Source: Nostoc sp. NMS8 (GTDB lineage Bacteria > Cyanobacteriota > Cyanobacteriia > Cyanobacteriales > Nostocaceae). Taken from it: DNA of 64,000 nt. Positions 42,328 to 50,890 of this stretch are shown one piece after another. The translations under genes were made by a program, and so were the position numbers. The stretch is taken from NCBI RefSeq assembly GCF_017115045.1, contig NZ_JABXKK010000096.1, positions 62,001 to 126,000 on the forward strand. Direction: 5' to 3'. Under the pieces are notes generated by a model. That model searched no databases, was not told where the DNA came from, and saw only the letters and a program-made list of their open reading frames with translations. Position 1 is the first letter of the stretch. Every line of letters starts with the position of its first letter.

Positions 42328-44655
42328 TTATGAGTTAATTTTTGGTCGAAAGTTACGCAATCTGAGGGCGTTGCTAACAACAGAGAGCGAAGAAAGAGCC
42401 ATTGCAGCACCGGCAATAATTGGGTTGAGTAACCAACCAAAAATGGGGAACAAAATTCCTGCCGCAATGGGAATACCAATGACGTTGTAAATAAAGGCAA
42501 AGAAGAGATTTTGCTTAATATTGTTGATGGTGGCACGGCTGAGTTGAATTGCTGTGACAATTCCTTGTAAATCTCCAGAAATTAAGGTGATATCGCTAGC
42601 TGCGATCGCTACATCTGTTCCCGTACCAATGGCAATTCCCACGTCAGCCTGTGCTAAGGCTGGCGCATCATTTATGCCATCACCTACCATTGCAACAATG
42701 GATTGGGGATTGGGTACTAGGGATTGGGTATTGAGAAGAAATTTCCCTAGTCCCCATTCCCTAGTCCCTAGTCCCCCTTTCTGAAGAGATTGGATAATCG
42801 CCGCTTTTTGATCTGGCCGCACTTCGGCAAAGATTCGCTGGATGCCAACTTGTCTTGCGATCGCATCAGCAGTTTTACGATTGTCTCCAGTAAGCATTAC
42901 TACTTCTAAACCTAATTTCTGTAAGGCTTTCACCACTGCTGCTGACGAAGGTTTGAGGGCATCGGCAATACCCATTATTCCTTGTAATTCGCCTTCTACA
43001 GCAATCAAAATAACTGTTTTACCTGCGGCTTCCCAGGCATCTTTATACTGCTGGAGACTTATGGTATTAATTCCAAGTGCTGTTAACCAGCGTTGTGTAC
43101 CAATTTGCACAAGCTGATTTGCCACAACTGCTTGCACACCACTACCTGCATTAGCCACGAAGTTCTTTGCATCTATTAAATTCACTTCTTGAGACTGAGC
43201 ATATTTTACAACCGCTTCAGCTAAAGGATGCTCAGAATTACGTTCTACCGTTGCTGCTAACTGTAAAAGTTGGAGTTCATTACCATTAACTGTGCCGTTG
43301 ACAGTTACAAAGTCTGTAACCGTGGGTTTCCCTTGAGTCAAAGTGCCAGTTTTATCTAGAACAATGGTTTGAATTTTGTGTGCTAGTTCTAAGCTGTCAG
43401 CACCCTTAATCAAGATGCCATTTTCTGCACCTTTGCCTGTCCCTACCATTACAGATGTGGGAGTAGCTAAACCCAAAGCGCAAGGACAAGCGATAATCAG
43501 TACACCTACCGTTGTCATTGTGGCTAGGGTGAGGTTGCCAGTGAAATTAAACCAAATGACGAAAGTGGCGATCGCAACGGCAATTACAGCTGCTACAAAC
43601 CATCCTGTCACTTGATCTGCCAAGCGCTGAATTGGTGCTTTAGAACCTTGCGCTTGTTGCACTAGTTTGACAATTTGAGCCAAAAATGTATCATTTCCGA
43701 CTCGTGTCACCCGAAACTGAAATGCACCCGCACCGTTAATCGTCGCCCCAATTACCTCATTTCCTGGCTGCTTTTTGACTGGTAAACTTTCACCAGTTAC
43801 CATCGCTTCATCTACCGTCGAAGCGCCTGCAATCACTTCGCCATCTACCGGAACCTTTTCACCAGGACGCACTAAAATCACATCGTTGATTCTGACTTCG
43901 GCAATGGGAACATCAATTTCTCTACCATCACGGATAACTCTGGCATCTCTAGCTTGCAATCCAATGAGTTTGCGGATAGCTTCAGAAGTTTGTCCTCTAG
44001 CACGATTTTCCAACAATCGCCCCAGCAAAATTAAGGTAATTACAAAAGCGGCAACTTCATAATAAACATGAGGTATCAAGCCTTGAGCAATCAAAAATTT
44101 CGGAAAAACAGTGACAAACAAAGAATATAGATACGCTGCACTTGTACCCAAAGCAATCAGCGTGTCCATCGTCGCCGTATGACGCTTGAGGGATTTCCAG
44201 CCATTGCGGTAAAAAGATCCACCACACCACAACACGACTGGTGTTGTCAGCACTAACTGTAGCCAAGGATTTTGCAGGAAGTTTGGGATTAAAGGTAAAT
44301 TTAGCCCCGTCATCATGGGCAATGACCCCAAAAGTAGAAAAATGCTGATTACGCCTCCCATCGCTACTTTGAGGGAAAGTTGGCGTTGTAATGCTTGCCT
44401 ACTCGCTTTTTCAGCATCATCTTCTTGGGAAAGTAATTCTTCTTGGAGTGAGTCAGAAGAGTATCCCGCAGCTGCGATCGCACCTTGGATTTTCTCTAAA
44501 TTTGCTAAAGAGCGATCGTACTTGATAGTGGCTTGCTCTGCTCCAAAATTAACATTGCAGTCAATTACCCCAGAAACAGAGCGAATCGCCTTTTCGATGT
44601 TATTGGCGCAAGCGGCACAACTCATGCCTCGAAGTTTGAGCGTGAGAGTATCCAT
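42328..44655 (-). CDS. copA: Copper-transporting P1B-type ATPase
   Basis: A 775-residue copper ATPase. It has one N-terminal HMA domain with GMSCAACANNIEKA (Cys13 and Cys16), the TM motif IIACPCALGLATP, DKTGTLTQGKP, SEHPLAEAVV and MVGDGINDAPALAQA. It exports or delivers Cu(I), in cyanobacteria to thylakoid plastocyanin or across the plasma membrane. Residues 627-652 (bases 42700-42777) are an insert of heptamer repeat, between SLQK and IVAMVGDG in the P-domain. Nine heptamers lie directly before the ATG, leaving no Shine-Dalgarno. The chaperone gene lies upstream, the truncated cupredoxin-like gene downstream. Whether the enzyme is active is uncertain. Confidence 0.93.
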   Translation of the reverse strand: MDTLTLKLRGMSCAACANNIEKAIRSVSGVIDCNVNFGAEQATIKYDRSLANLEKIQGAIAAAGYSSDSLQEELLSQEDDAEKASRQALQRQLSLKVAMGGVISIFLLLGSLPMMTGLNLPLIPNFLQNPWLQLVLTTPVVLWCGGSFYRNGWKSLKRHTATMDTLIALGTSAAYLYSLFVTVFPKFLIAQGLIPHVYYEVAAFVITLILLGRLLENRARGQTSEAIRKLIGLQARDARVIRDGREIDVPIAEVRINDVILVRPGEKVPVDGEVIAGASTVDEAMVTGESLPVKKQPGNEVIGATINGAGAFQFRVTRVGNDTFLAQIVKLVQQAQGSKAPIQRLADQVTGWFVAAVIAVAIATFVIWFNFTGNLTLATMTTVGVLIIACPCALGLATPTSVMVGTGKGAENGILIKGADSLELAHKIQTIVLDKTGTLTQGKPTVTDFVTVNGTVNGNELQLLQLAATVERNSEHPLAEAVVKYAQSQEVNLIDAKNFVANAGSGVQAVVANQLVQIGTQRWLTALGINTISLQQYKDAWEAAGKTVILIAVEGELQGIMGIADALKPSSAAVVKALQKLGLEVVMLTGDNRKTADAIARQVGIQRIFAEVRPDQKAAIIQSLQKGGLGTREWGLGKFLLNTQSLVPNPQSIVAMVGDGINDAPALAQADVGIAIGTGTDVAIAASDITLISGDLQGIVTAIQLSRATINNIKQNLFFAFIYNVIGIPIAAGILFPIFGWLLNPIIAGAAMALSSLSVVSNALRLRNFRPKINS
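42700..42777. repeat. Heptamer repeat inserted in copA
   Basis: The 78 bases (26 codons) have the GGATTGGG/GACTAGGG heptamer character with an inverted half (CCCTAGT units), and can form a hairpin. They translate in frame to GGLGTREWGLGKFLLN and so on. Normal copper ATPases have two or three residues at this point. Confidence 0.8.
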
Positions 44656-44656
44656 G

Positions 44657-44719
44657 TTGGGGATTGGGGATTGGGGATTAGGGATTGGGAATTAGGGATT
44701 AGGGATTGGGGATTGGAGA
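44657..44719. repeat. Nine tandem heptamers at the copA start
   Basis: TTGGGGA repeated three times, then variants TTAGGGA, TTGGGAA, TTAGGGA, TTAGGGA, TTGGGGA and TTGGAGA, each 7 bp. They begin one nt upstream of the copA ATG and fill the leader up to about 36 nt from the chaperone gene. Confidence 0.9.
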
Positions 44720-44754
44720 TTGATCATTCTCCCAGTACCCAGTCCCCAATTCCC

Positions 44755-44949
44755 TTAAGCAACTGGATAACCAGCAGCAGCCAACGCTTCCTTAATTGCT
44801 GTTTCTGATGCTTGAGTTTCTACATTGACCAGCTTGGTTGTTGGATCAGCCTGAACGCTAGCATTGGCATCGACTGCCTGAAGTGCTTTGGTGATCTTGC
44901 TTGCACAAACAGAACAAGACATGCTGGGAACTGTGAGTTGGAGAGTCAT
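44755..44949 (-). CDS. Copper chaperone with HMA domain
   Basis: A 64-residue heavy-metal-associated protein, starting MTLQLTVPSMSCSVCASKIT. The Cys pair in MSCSVC binds Cu(I). It corresponds to the cyanobacterial Atx1/CopZ type, which hands copper to the P1B ATPase. The start at 44949 is preferred; an upstream frame to 45018 is non-coding-like. copA begins 99 nt downstream on the same strand. The MerR-type operator lies 103-135 nt upstream and faces this gene. Confidence 0.9.
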   Translation of the reverse strand: MTLQLTVPSMSCSVCASKITKALQAVDANASVQADPTTKLVNVETQASETAIKEALAAAGYPVA

Positions 44950-45051
44950 AGATTTACGGGATAAAATGAACAACCTTGCCAGACCAAGCTGGATGACTGA
45001 GACGTATCCCTCACACATCAGAAATTTCTGGTTGAGGGTCGTCTTAAATTC

Positions 45052-45084
45052 ATCCTAGACTCTCTAGCCGGCTGGAGAGTCTAG
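45052..45084 (-). promoter_or_regulatory. MerR-type operator/promoter of chaperone-copA
   Basis: Two 15-bp halves, CTAGACTCTCTAGCC (45055-45069) and GGCTGGAGAGTCTAG (45070-45084), form a palindrome with one mismatch. On the minus strand a -35-like TAGACT (45083-45078) and a -10-like TAGGAT (45057-45052) are 20 nt apart with the dyad between them. The long spacer with a central dyad is the signature of promoters activated by ZntR/CueR-class MerR proteins. It faces the copper chaperone and copA. Confidence 0.82.
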
Positions 45085-45368
45085 AGATTTTTAAAACTTT
45101 TTCGCTAAACTTCAAATTTCTTTACAAGTTTGGTTTAACTGAGTAACCGTTCTCCATCAAAAATACAACGTACTACAAAACGCTTGTCATCAGATGAAAG
45201 TGTGTGTTATTAAGGCTATATAACCACATTAGTCAGAATTAACCTGTTGTTTTCCCCACAGTTCTGGGAAAATGACCTGCTGCACTACTTGAGACGCGGC
45301 TGCTGAACCCAAGTCTCCCTATCTCTTCACAACCAAGGGTCTTATTTAAGACTCTATTTGGAGTTTTC

Positions 45369-46808
45369 ATGCAGCCAAAAAATCTCAAACGTCTCTTGCG
45401 TGCTTTAGAGCGGCAAGGTTTAGATGTAACTTATAACAATCGTACTTATTCAGTTCGTTTAGTTAATTCTCCTGATGCCCCTGTAGCAGAAGTGCTACTA
45501 CCAGAAGATTTTCCAGTAGAAGCTAAGGCATTAAAGCAGTTAGCGAATTTAGCAAGCGTCCGCCACCCATCAGGTGGATGTGTTTGTCGTGCCTGTGCTA
45601 CGCCTGACTTTCACCCAGGTGATGCTGGTGTTGCTATCGGTTCAGTCATAGCAACTGTGGGTCAAGTCATCCCTGGTGCTGTCGGTTCTGACATCAATTG
45701 TGGGATGCGCCTGCATGTTGTTGATTTGACAATCGATGAATTCCTGGCAAAGCGTAACCAATTCGTAGAACGGATGAAGGGCGATTACTTCTTCGGTACG
45801 CGTGATGTAACGATGACTGCTCAAGCAATGCGATCGCTATTTCAATACGGTGTTCCTGGTTGGCTGGATGCCATGCTAGATAATCCTATGGGGAGTGTAG
45901 TCAAGTCTGATTTGCAGCAACTTGCCCAAGAGAGCGAACGCATCTTTTTAGGTGGTTCAATGGATGGTGACTGGAAACTTGCGCCGGAAGAATTGGTTCC
46001 TGATGCTGGACTAGTACGCGATGGCGGACTGGCAACCATTGGCGGTGGTAATCATTTTGTCGAAGTGCAGCGAGTTGATAAAGTCGAAAATCGCCCACTT
46101 GCCCACGCCTGGGGAGTGCGCGAGGGACAGCTAGCTTTTATGATTCACTCTGGTTCTCGAAATGTGGGTAAGTATATCGGCGGAATGTGGCGGGATAAAG
46201 CTAAGGCGACTTGGCAAAAAGGTCTAAAGTATCCTGATTCTCAGATTTTTCCTCTCTCTACCCATTCTCACCCGGGACTAGTTGCTAGTTACCTGCAAGC
46301 TGAGGCCACTGCTGCTAACTATGCTTTTGTCAATCGCTTGCTGTTAGCAGAATTGCTACGTCTGCGTTTACGAGAAGTATACAAAGATGTAGAAGCACCT
46401 CTAGTTTACGATTTGTCCCATAACATCACCTTGCCAGAAGGTGAAGGATGGGTGACACGCAAAGGCGCTTGTCCCGCCCATATAGGACAACCAGTGATTA
46501 TCCCTGGTTCAATGGGTGCTTATTCTTATCTGATGGTGGGTAGAGGCAATCCAGCATTTTGTAATTCCGCGTCACATGGGGCGGGAAGAATTCGTTCTCG
46601 CTTCGATCTCAGTCGCAAAGGTGCATCTCAAAGTGAGTCTGAACTGGGATTAACTGGCGTAGACTGCATTACCCTGCGTGAAGAACGCCGAATTGAGGAA
46701 GCGCCAGCTGCTTACAAACCGATTCAGTCTGTGATTGATGTGCAAGTTGAGGCAGAAATGGTGGATATTGTAGCACGGTTGAGTCCAGTGTTGACTTTTA
46801 AGGCGTAG
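45369..46808 (+). CDS. rtcB: RtcB-family RNA ligase
   Basis: A 479-residue RtcB-type protein. RtcB joins RNA 2',3'-cyclic or 3'-phosphate ends to 5'-OH ends with GTP and Mn(II). The metal/nucleotide-site segments are present: GSDINCGMR (Asp, Cys), GGNHFVEVQ, HSGSRNVGK and SHGAGR with the guanylylated His. The N-terminus (KNLKRLLRALERQGLDVTYN) is unlike E. coli RtcB and resembles a small RNA-binding module. GGAG 6-9 nt before the ATG supports the start. It lies alone between the copper locus and the IS remnant. Confidence 0.9.
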   Translation: MQPKNLKRLLRALERQGLDVTYNNRTYSVRLVNSPDAPVAEVLLPEDFPVEAKALKQLANLASVRHPSGGCVCRACATPDFHPGDAGVAIGSVIATVGQVIPGAVGSDINCGMRLHVVDLTIDEFLAKRNQFVERMKGDYFFGTRDVTMTAQAMRSLFQYGVPGWLDAMLDNPMGSVVKSDLQQLAQESERIFLGGSMDGDWKLAPEELVPDAGLVRDGGLATIGGGNHFVEVQRVDKVENRPLAHAWGVREGQLAFMIHSGSRNVGKYIGGMWRDKAKATWQKGLKYPDSQIFPLSTHSHPGLVASYLQAEATAANYAFVNRLLLAELLRLRLREVYKDVEAPLVYDLSHNITLPEGEGWVTRKGACPAHIGQPVIIPGSMGAYSYLMVGRGNPAFCNSASHGAGRIRSRFDLSRKGASQSESELGLTGVDCITLREERRIEEAPAAYKPIQSVIDVQVEAEMVDIVARLSPVLTFKA

Positions 46809-46822
46809 CTACTAAATAAAAA

Positions 46823-46845
46823 GCCCCTGGTTCACATCCAGGGGC
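46823..46845. terminator. Hairpin after rtcB
   Basis: GCCCCTGG (46823-46830) pairs with CCAGGGGC (46838-46845). The minus strand has UUUUU after it, the plus strand has only ATCCATCTTT. It probably ends rtcB but would be stronger for a minus-strand transcript. It resembles the hairpin at 48085-48108 on the other side of the IS. Confidence 0.6.
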
Positions 46846-47064
46846 ATCCATCTTTATTCCCTTATTTAGGATCGCATTTGTGAAGCTATAATAAATCCGT
46901 AGTAATGCAATAACTACATCGCATTGATGATTATTTTGCAATTAACTAGTTGCGTGGGAATTTCCCCAACGTCATGAATGAGAACGATGTCTACTCGCAT
47001 GGCAAGCTTAAATTTCTTCGCTTGATCCAAAAAAAGGTTTAACACTCAGCTAAATCTCTATATA

Positions 47065-48026
47065 TAGCAACCGCCAGATTGGTTAGGACGCTAAATTGAG
47101 GACATGCTCTATGGCTTCTCGGAGTGTTTCAAAATGCTTTAGTTGTTTGCGAATGCGGCTTTTTAGCCACGACCAGCATTTTTCAATCCGGTTTAAGTCT
47201 GGTGAATAGGGTGGTAAGTACCACACCTCACAGCCTACAGCCCGAACCAGTTGCTGAATGCGTCCGCCTTTATGAAAGGTGGCATTGTCAATCACCAGTT
47301 TCTGCCCTGGTCTCAGGGTGGGAATCAAGCACGTTTCTAACCAAGTTTCAAATACCTCTCGATTGCAAGCTCCTTCAATCGTGAACGGTGCTAAAAGCTG
47401 TTGCCCACAAAGTGCAGCAATCATGTTGACTCGACCTGTTCTGCGACCGGACTTCAGGTCATGAAAGCGCTCTCCTTGAGGACTGTAACCATAGCCATAG
47501 TCGTCTCGATGATCCATACCTGACTCATCCGCGTAAACAATCTGTTCATTTTTAAGGGTGGCTAGCTGTTCGACAAAGGCTTGGCGTAATTGTTCATCTC
47601 TTTCACGGTAGCCGTAGGTCTTTTTTTTCGCGTAAACCCAATTTTCTTCAAGGCACGTGATATTGTGCGATCGCTGATCTCTTCATCCCACAACTCAGCC
47701 ATTTCTACCTGGGTTTTATCGCCATAGGTTTCGGCAAAGGCTCGAAATTTCTCCCAGTCAGCGATCTTGTTATTCTTGCCCCGATGCTCACTTACTTTGG
47801 CTTGGAAGTCCCCCGTCTGAGCTTTACGTCGCAACCATAAATTAATGGTGTTGCGGAAGACAGTTAAAATGTTCGCTGGCTTCACAGCGCTTCATGCCAT
47901 TGAGTTCGATCGCCTCAATAACTTTTTGGCGCAGGTCGTAGCTGTAGGGTTTGGGCATGACAGAAATAGGACGGAAAAGTTTAAGGGCTTTTCTATTCTA
48001 TGTCCTAACTATGATGGCGGCTGCTA
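47065..48026 (-). mobile_element. IS630-family element, 962 bp
   Basis: Terminal inverted repeats TAGCAACCGCC...GGTTAGGACG at the left (47065-47090) and their imperfect complement at the right (to 48026; TAGCAGCCGCC on the reverse strand) bound a transposase. TA flanks both ends (47063-47064 and 48027-48028), the duplication made by IS630/mariner-type elements. The transposase is on the minus strand and broken. Confidence 0.85.
47083..47958 (-). pseudogene. IS630-family transposase, frameshifted
   Basis: The ATG at 47958 opens MPKPYSYDLRQKVIEAIELN. After EASEHFN the frame is lost by one extra T near 47861-47865; the second frame continues RNTINLWLRRKAQTGDFQAK, through ISDRTISRALKKIGFTRKK to the A8 run (T8 at 47631-47638). 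From there the third frame encodes DEAG-like DESGMDHRDDYGYG, the DNATFHKGG Asp region and YLPPYSPDLNRIEKCWSWLK, which hold the DDE catalytic residues. The shift at A8 is of the -1 type and may be programmed; the single T insertion is a true mutation, so the gene is dead. Confidence 0.85.
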
Positions 48027-48402
48027 TACTTGATACTTAGTGCTTAAGCAGATATCCCAGATTAATTTAGTTTTTATAAAAAAACACCCTGGGTATTATT
48101 CCAGGGTGCATACACATTTTTCAGGCATTAATTAAGCTGAATCATAACTTTGTAAAATAGTTATTTCTACTATCCATAGAATGATCTAAATATTGCTCCA
48201 TATATGGTATGAATGATTTTTTGATGGTGTCCCATAAAACTAAATTTGCAGATTTTTATGATATTTTCTATTCCTTTAGTATCAGATAAAATATTCCATA
48301 GTCTGATATTAATATTTTTTTAAAGTAAAGAATAAACTTAAATTGAATGTAATTTCTGAGAGAATCCCCTCAAGCTAATCTCGCGATCGCTAATAAGTAG
48401 AC
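48027..48402. other. Intergenic region right of the IS
   Basis: It contains a hairpin at 48085-48108. A short minus-strand frame (about 48147-48256) encodes WDTIKKSFIPYMEQYLDHSM-like sequence without a start codon, perhaps the tail of a lost gene. No other gene seen. Confidence 0.4.
48085..48108 (-). terminator. Hairpin left of histidine kinase genes
   Basis: CACCCTGG (48085-48092) pairs with CCAGGGTG (48101-48108); read on the minus strand it is followed by UUUUUUU. It could end the two-component operon 295 nt upstream or a small minus-strand transcript. Confidence 0.65.
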
Positions 48403-49527
48403 TTAAGTGTTTTTAGGTAGTTGCACAGTAAATAAGCTACCTTTATCTACTTCCGAAACTACCTGCATACTTCCTGCGTGTCCTTCAACAATCCGGTGGG
48501 ATAAATGTAGCCCTAAGCCACTACCTGAGCGTTTATTTTTACCCTGGCGAAATCGCTCAAAAATGGTTGCCTGATCTTCTGGCGCAATCCCATATCCTGT
48601 ATCTTCTATCTCAATTGTTACCGAATCGGAATTTCCTGGCTGAGGTGGTGTTTCAAAAATGCGGATGGTTATGCCTCCCGTATCTGTAAATTTGATGGCA
48701 TTTGCAACCAGATTGTTTAGTACTCGCCGTAGTTCTAAGCGATCGCCCATAATAATACCAGCGTTTGGACTCAGTGGATCTAATTTACTGGTATCTATTT
48801 TCAGAGCCAAGCCTTTTTCATTTGTTAAGGGGCTGAGTTCACTGACTACTTCTTGAGATATCTCACGTAAATCGCACTCTTCCCAATTCAACGTTTTTTT
48901 ACCTGCCTCGAAGCGATAGACTTCTAACAGGGTATTCACCATTTCCATCAAATTTTGGTTACTGCGAATCATAACTGCGATCGCCTGTTTCATTTCCGGC
49001 GGAATTTTGCAGAATGTTTCCATTTCAAACAAGTTCAACATGCGATCGGCGGCTACTAGGGGAGTTCGCAAATCATGAGTCAGACGGGAAACAAAGTCTT
49101 CCCGTTGGCGGGCCATTTTTTGTTGTTCGTCTAGACTGTGCTTGAGACGCAATAGCGATCGCACTCTTGCCAGTAGTTCATCAGTATCAAATGGTTTACG
49201 AATAAAATCATCAGCACCAGCATCCAAACCTTCGACAACGCTGGATTGGTGAAACGCAGTAATCAACAAAATTGGAATATAAGATATTGCAGGGTTTTTC
49301 CGAATCCGACGTGTGACTTCATAACCATCTATCCCTGGCATCATCACATCTAACAGAATTAGATCGGGTGGAGATTGATCAATTTTCTGCAAAGCCTTTA
49401 TTCCATCTGAAGCCAAATCAATTTCATAGCCCTCACTTTCTAAAATTACTTGAACTAAAATGAGATTATCTTGAGTGTCGTCAACTACAAGGATACGATA
49501 AATTTTATTATTTTCAACTACAGACAT
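48403..49527 (-). CDS. Receiver-histidine kinase hybrid protein
   Basis: A 374-residue protein with an N-terminal receiver domain (Asp60, acidic pair Asp16-Asp17, Lys111) followed by a HisKA domain (His151 in SRLTHDLRTP) and an HATPase_c domain (N box NNLVANAIKF, DTGYGIAPED, GSGLGLHLS). It has no sensor or membrane segment, so its input is phosphotransfer through the receiver. The gene lies 40 nt after the next hybrid kinase gene on the same strand, so the two are one operon. Confidence 0.9.
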   Translation of the reverse strand: MSVVENNKIYRILVVDDTQDNLILVQVILESEGYEIDLASDGIKALQKIDQSPPDLILLDVMMPGIDGYEVTRRIRKNPAISYIPILLITAFHQSSVVEGLDAGADDFIRKPFDTDELLARVRSLLRLKHSLDEQQKMARQREDFVSRLTHDLRTPLVAADRMLNLFEMETFCKIPPEMKQAIAVMIRSNQNLMEMVNTLLEVYRFEAGKKTLNWEECDLREISQEVVSELSPLTNEKGLALKIDTSKLDPLSPNAGIIMGDRLELRRVLNNLVANAIKFTDTGGITIRIFETPPQPGNSDSVTIEIEDTGYGIAPEDQATIFERFRQGKNKRSGSGLGLHLSHRIVEGHAGSMQVVSEVDKGSLFTVQLPKNT

Positions 49528-49567
49528 GATTTATCAGTTTTTTTGGAAGTAATTTATAGTTGTAAAT

Positions 49568-50890
49568 TTAGGATATCCTATTTGATGGTTTCCTACCTCG
49601 ATAAGATGACTGAGGAGGATTTTTAGCAGGGTCAAAAAAATTATCATCATGTAACTGCGAAGTTGGAGCATCAGCTTCTACAGTCGGTAATGTAATTCGA
49701 CGTGGCAATTCAATTTTAAACATTGAACCAACCCCTACTTTGCTCTCAAGAAATATTTTGCCACCCATCATTCGCACCAGTGAATCGATAATTGCCAAAC
49801 CCAGACCTGTACCTGGATATTTGCGAGTGATAGTTTGATCTACTTGCCGAAATGCTTCAAAAATATGTTTAAAATCTTTCGGTGCTATGCCAATACCTGT
49901 ATCTTGAACAATAATTAATACTCGATTTGCAGGTAGTTCTTTAACTTCAACCCAAATTTCACCAGACTCGGTGAATTTAATGGCGTTAGAGAGTAGGTTA
50001 ATTAAAATCTGTTTGATCCGAACTGGATCGTTAAATATCAAAGGATTTTGCAAATTAGTTTGCACTAACAATGAGAGATTTTTAGCCTTAGCTAGGGAGC
50101 GTATTTCACCAACAGCGAGATTTATTACATTTGATATATCAAATATTTCTGCCTTTAAGTCTAATCCTCCTCCCTCCAGCTTGGAAAAGTCGAGGACTTC
50201 ATTGAGTAACATTAGCAAATGCTTTCCATTATTTAATATCCGCTCAACCATATCTCTTTGCTGGTGCGTTAGTTGACCGAACTTAGGACGCAATAAAATT
50301 TGTGAAAAACCAATAATCGCATTCATCGGCGTTCTAAATTCATGAGACATAGTTGCTAAAAAGAGTGATTTTAGACGTGATGCCTCCAATAACTTAAAGT
50401 TTTGCATTTGAATGTGTTGCTGTTGTCTCTCCAGTTCTTGGTTCTTAGAAATAAGTTCTTCATGAGTTTCTCTAAGCTGCTGGCTGGCCAAATCTGTTTG
50501 CATTTCTGCTTGATAAATGCGAATCGCACTTCGCAAAACCTGCGACAAACTTTCTGGAGATATTCTAGACTTAGAGAGATAGTCTGTAGCACCAGCTTTC
50601 AATAATTGGAGAGTAATTTGTTCATCTCCTTGACCAGTTAGGACTACTAAAGGAATTTTAATTTCTGAAGAACGTAGCTGTTGAATCAAGGTCAGTCCAT
50701 CTTGGTCTGGTAAGCGATAGTCGAGAAAAACACAATGATATGCAGTAGTGCTTAATGCAGAAAATGCTTCATTTCCATCGCCTATTTCAGACAGTTCAAC
50801 CGGGACGCCTGCTTGAGTTAAAGCCGAACGAATGGCTATCCGGTCTACTTCATTATCGTCTACAACCAAAATTTTCAGCGTCTCTTCCAT
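49568..50890 (-). CDS. Receiver-histidine kinase hybrid protein
   Basis: A 440-residue protein: receiver (Asp57 in VFLDYRLPDQDG), a coiled-coil linker rich in Gln and Glu (about 130-172), HisKA with His183 in ATMSHEFRTPMN, and HATPase_c (NLLSNAIKF, DTGIGIAPKD, GTGLGLAI). Soluble, no sensor domain. The 40-nt gap to the following kinase suggests joint expression. It is divergent from a NarL-type response regulator, a plausible output partner. Confidence 0.9.
   Translation of the reverse strand: MEETLKILVVDDNEVDRIAIRSALTQAGVPVELSEIGDGNEAFSALSTTAYHCVFLDYRLPDQDGLTLIQQLRSSEIKIPLVVLTGQGDEQITLQLLKAGATDYLSKSRISPESLSQVLRSAIRIYQAEMQTDLASQQLRETHEELISKNQELERQQQHIQMQNFKLLEASRLKSLFLATMSHEFRTPMNAIIGFSQILLRPKFGQLTHQQRDMVERILNNGKHLLMLLNEVLDFSKLEGGGLDLKAEIFDISNVINLAVGEIRSLAKAKNLSLLVQTNLQNPLIFNDPVRIKQILINLLSNAIKFTESGEIWVEVKELPANRVLIIVQDTGIGIAPKDFKHIFEAFRQVDQTITRKYPGTGLGLAIIDSLVRMMGGKIFLESKVGVGSMFKIELPRRITLPTVEADAPTSQLHDDNFFDPAKNPPQSSYRGRKPSNRIS

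Noticed and set aside
44657..44719. Possible CRISPR-like array
   Set aside because: Units are 7 bp in direct tandem without spacers, and no cas gene is present in the window.
47631..47638. Frameshift at the A8 run counted as a mutation
   Set aside because: A -1 shift on an A-run is a recognised expression signal in transposases, so it is not by itself evidence of decay; the extra T near 47863 is.
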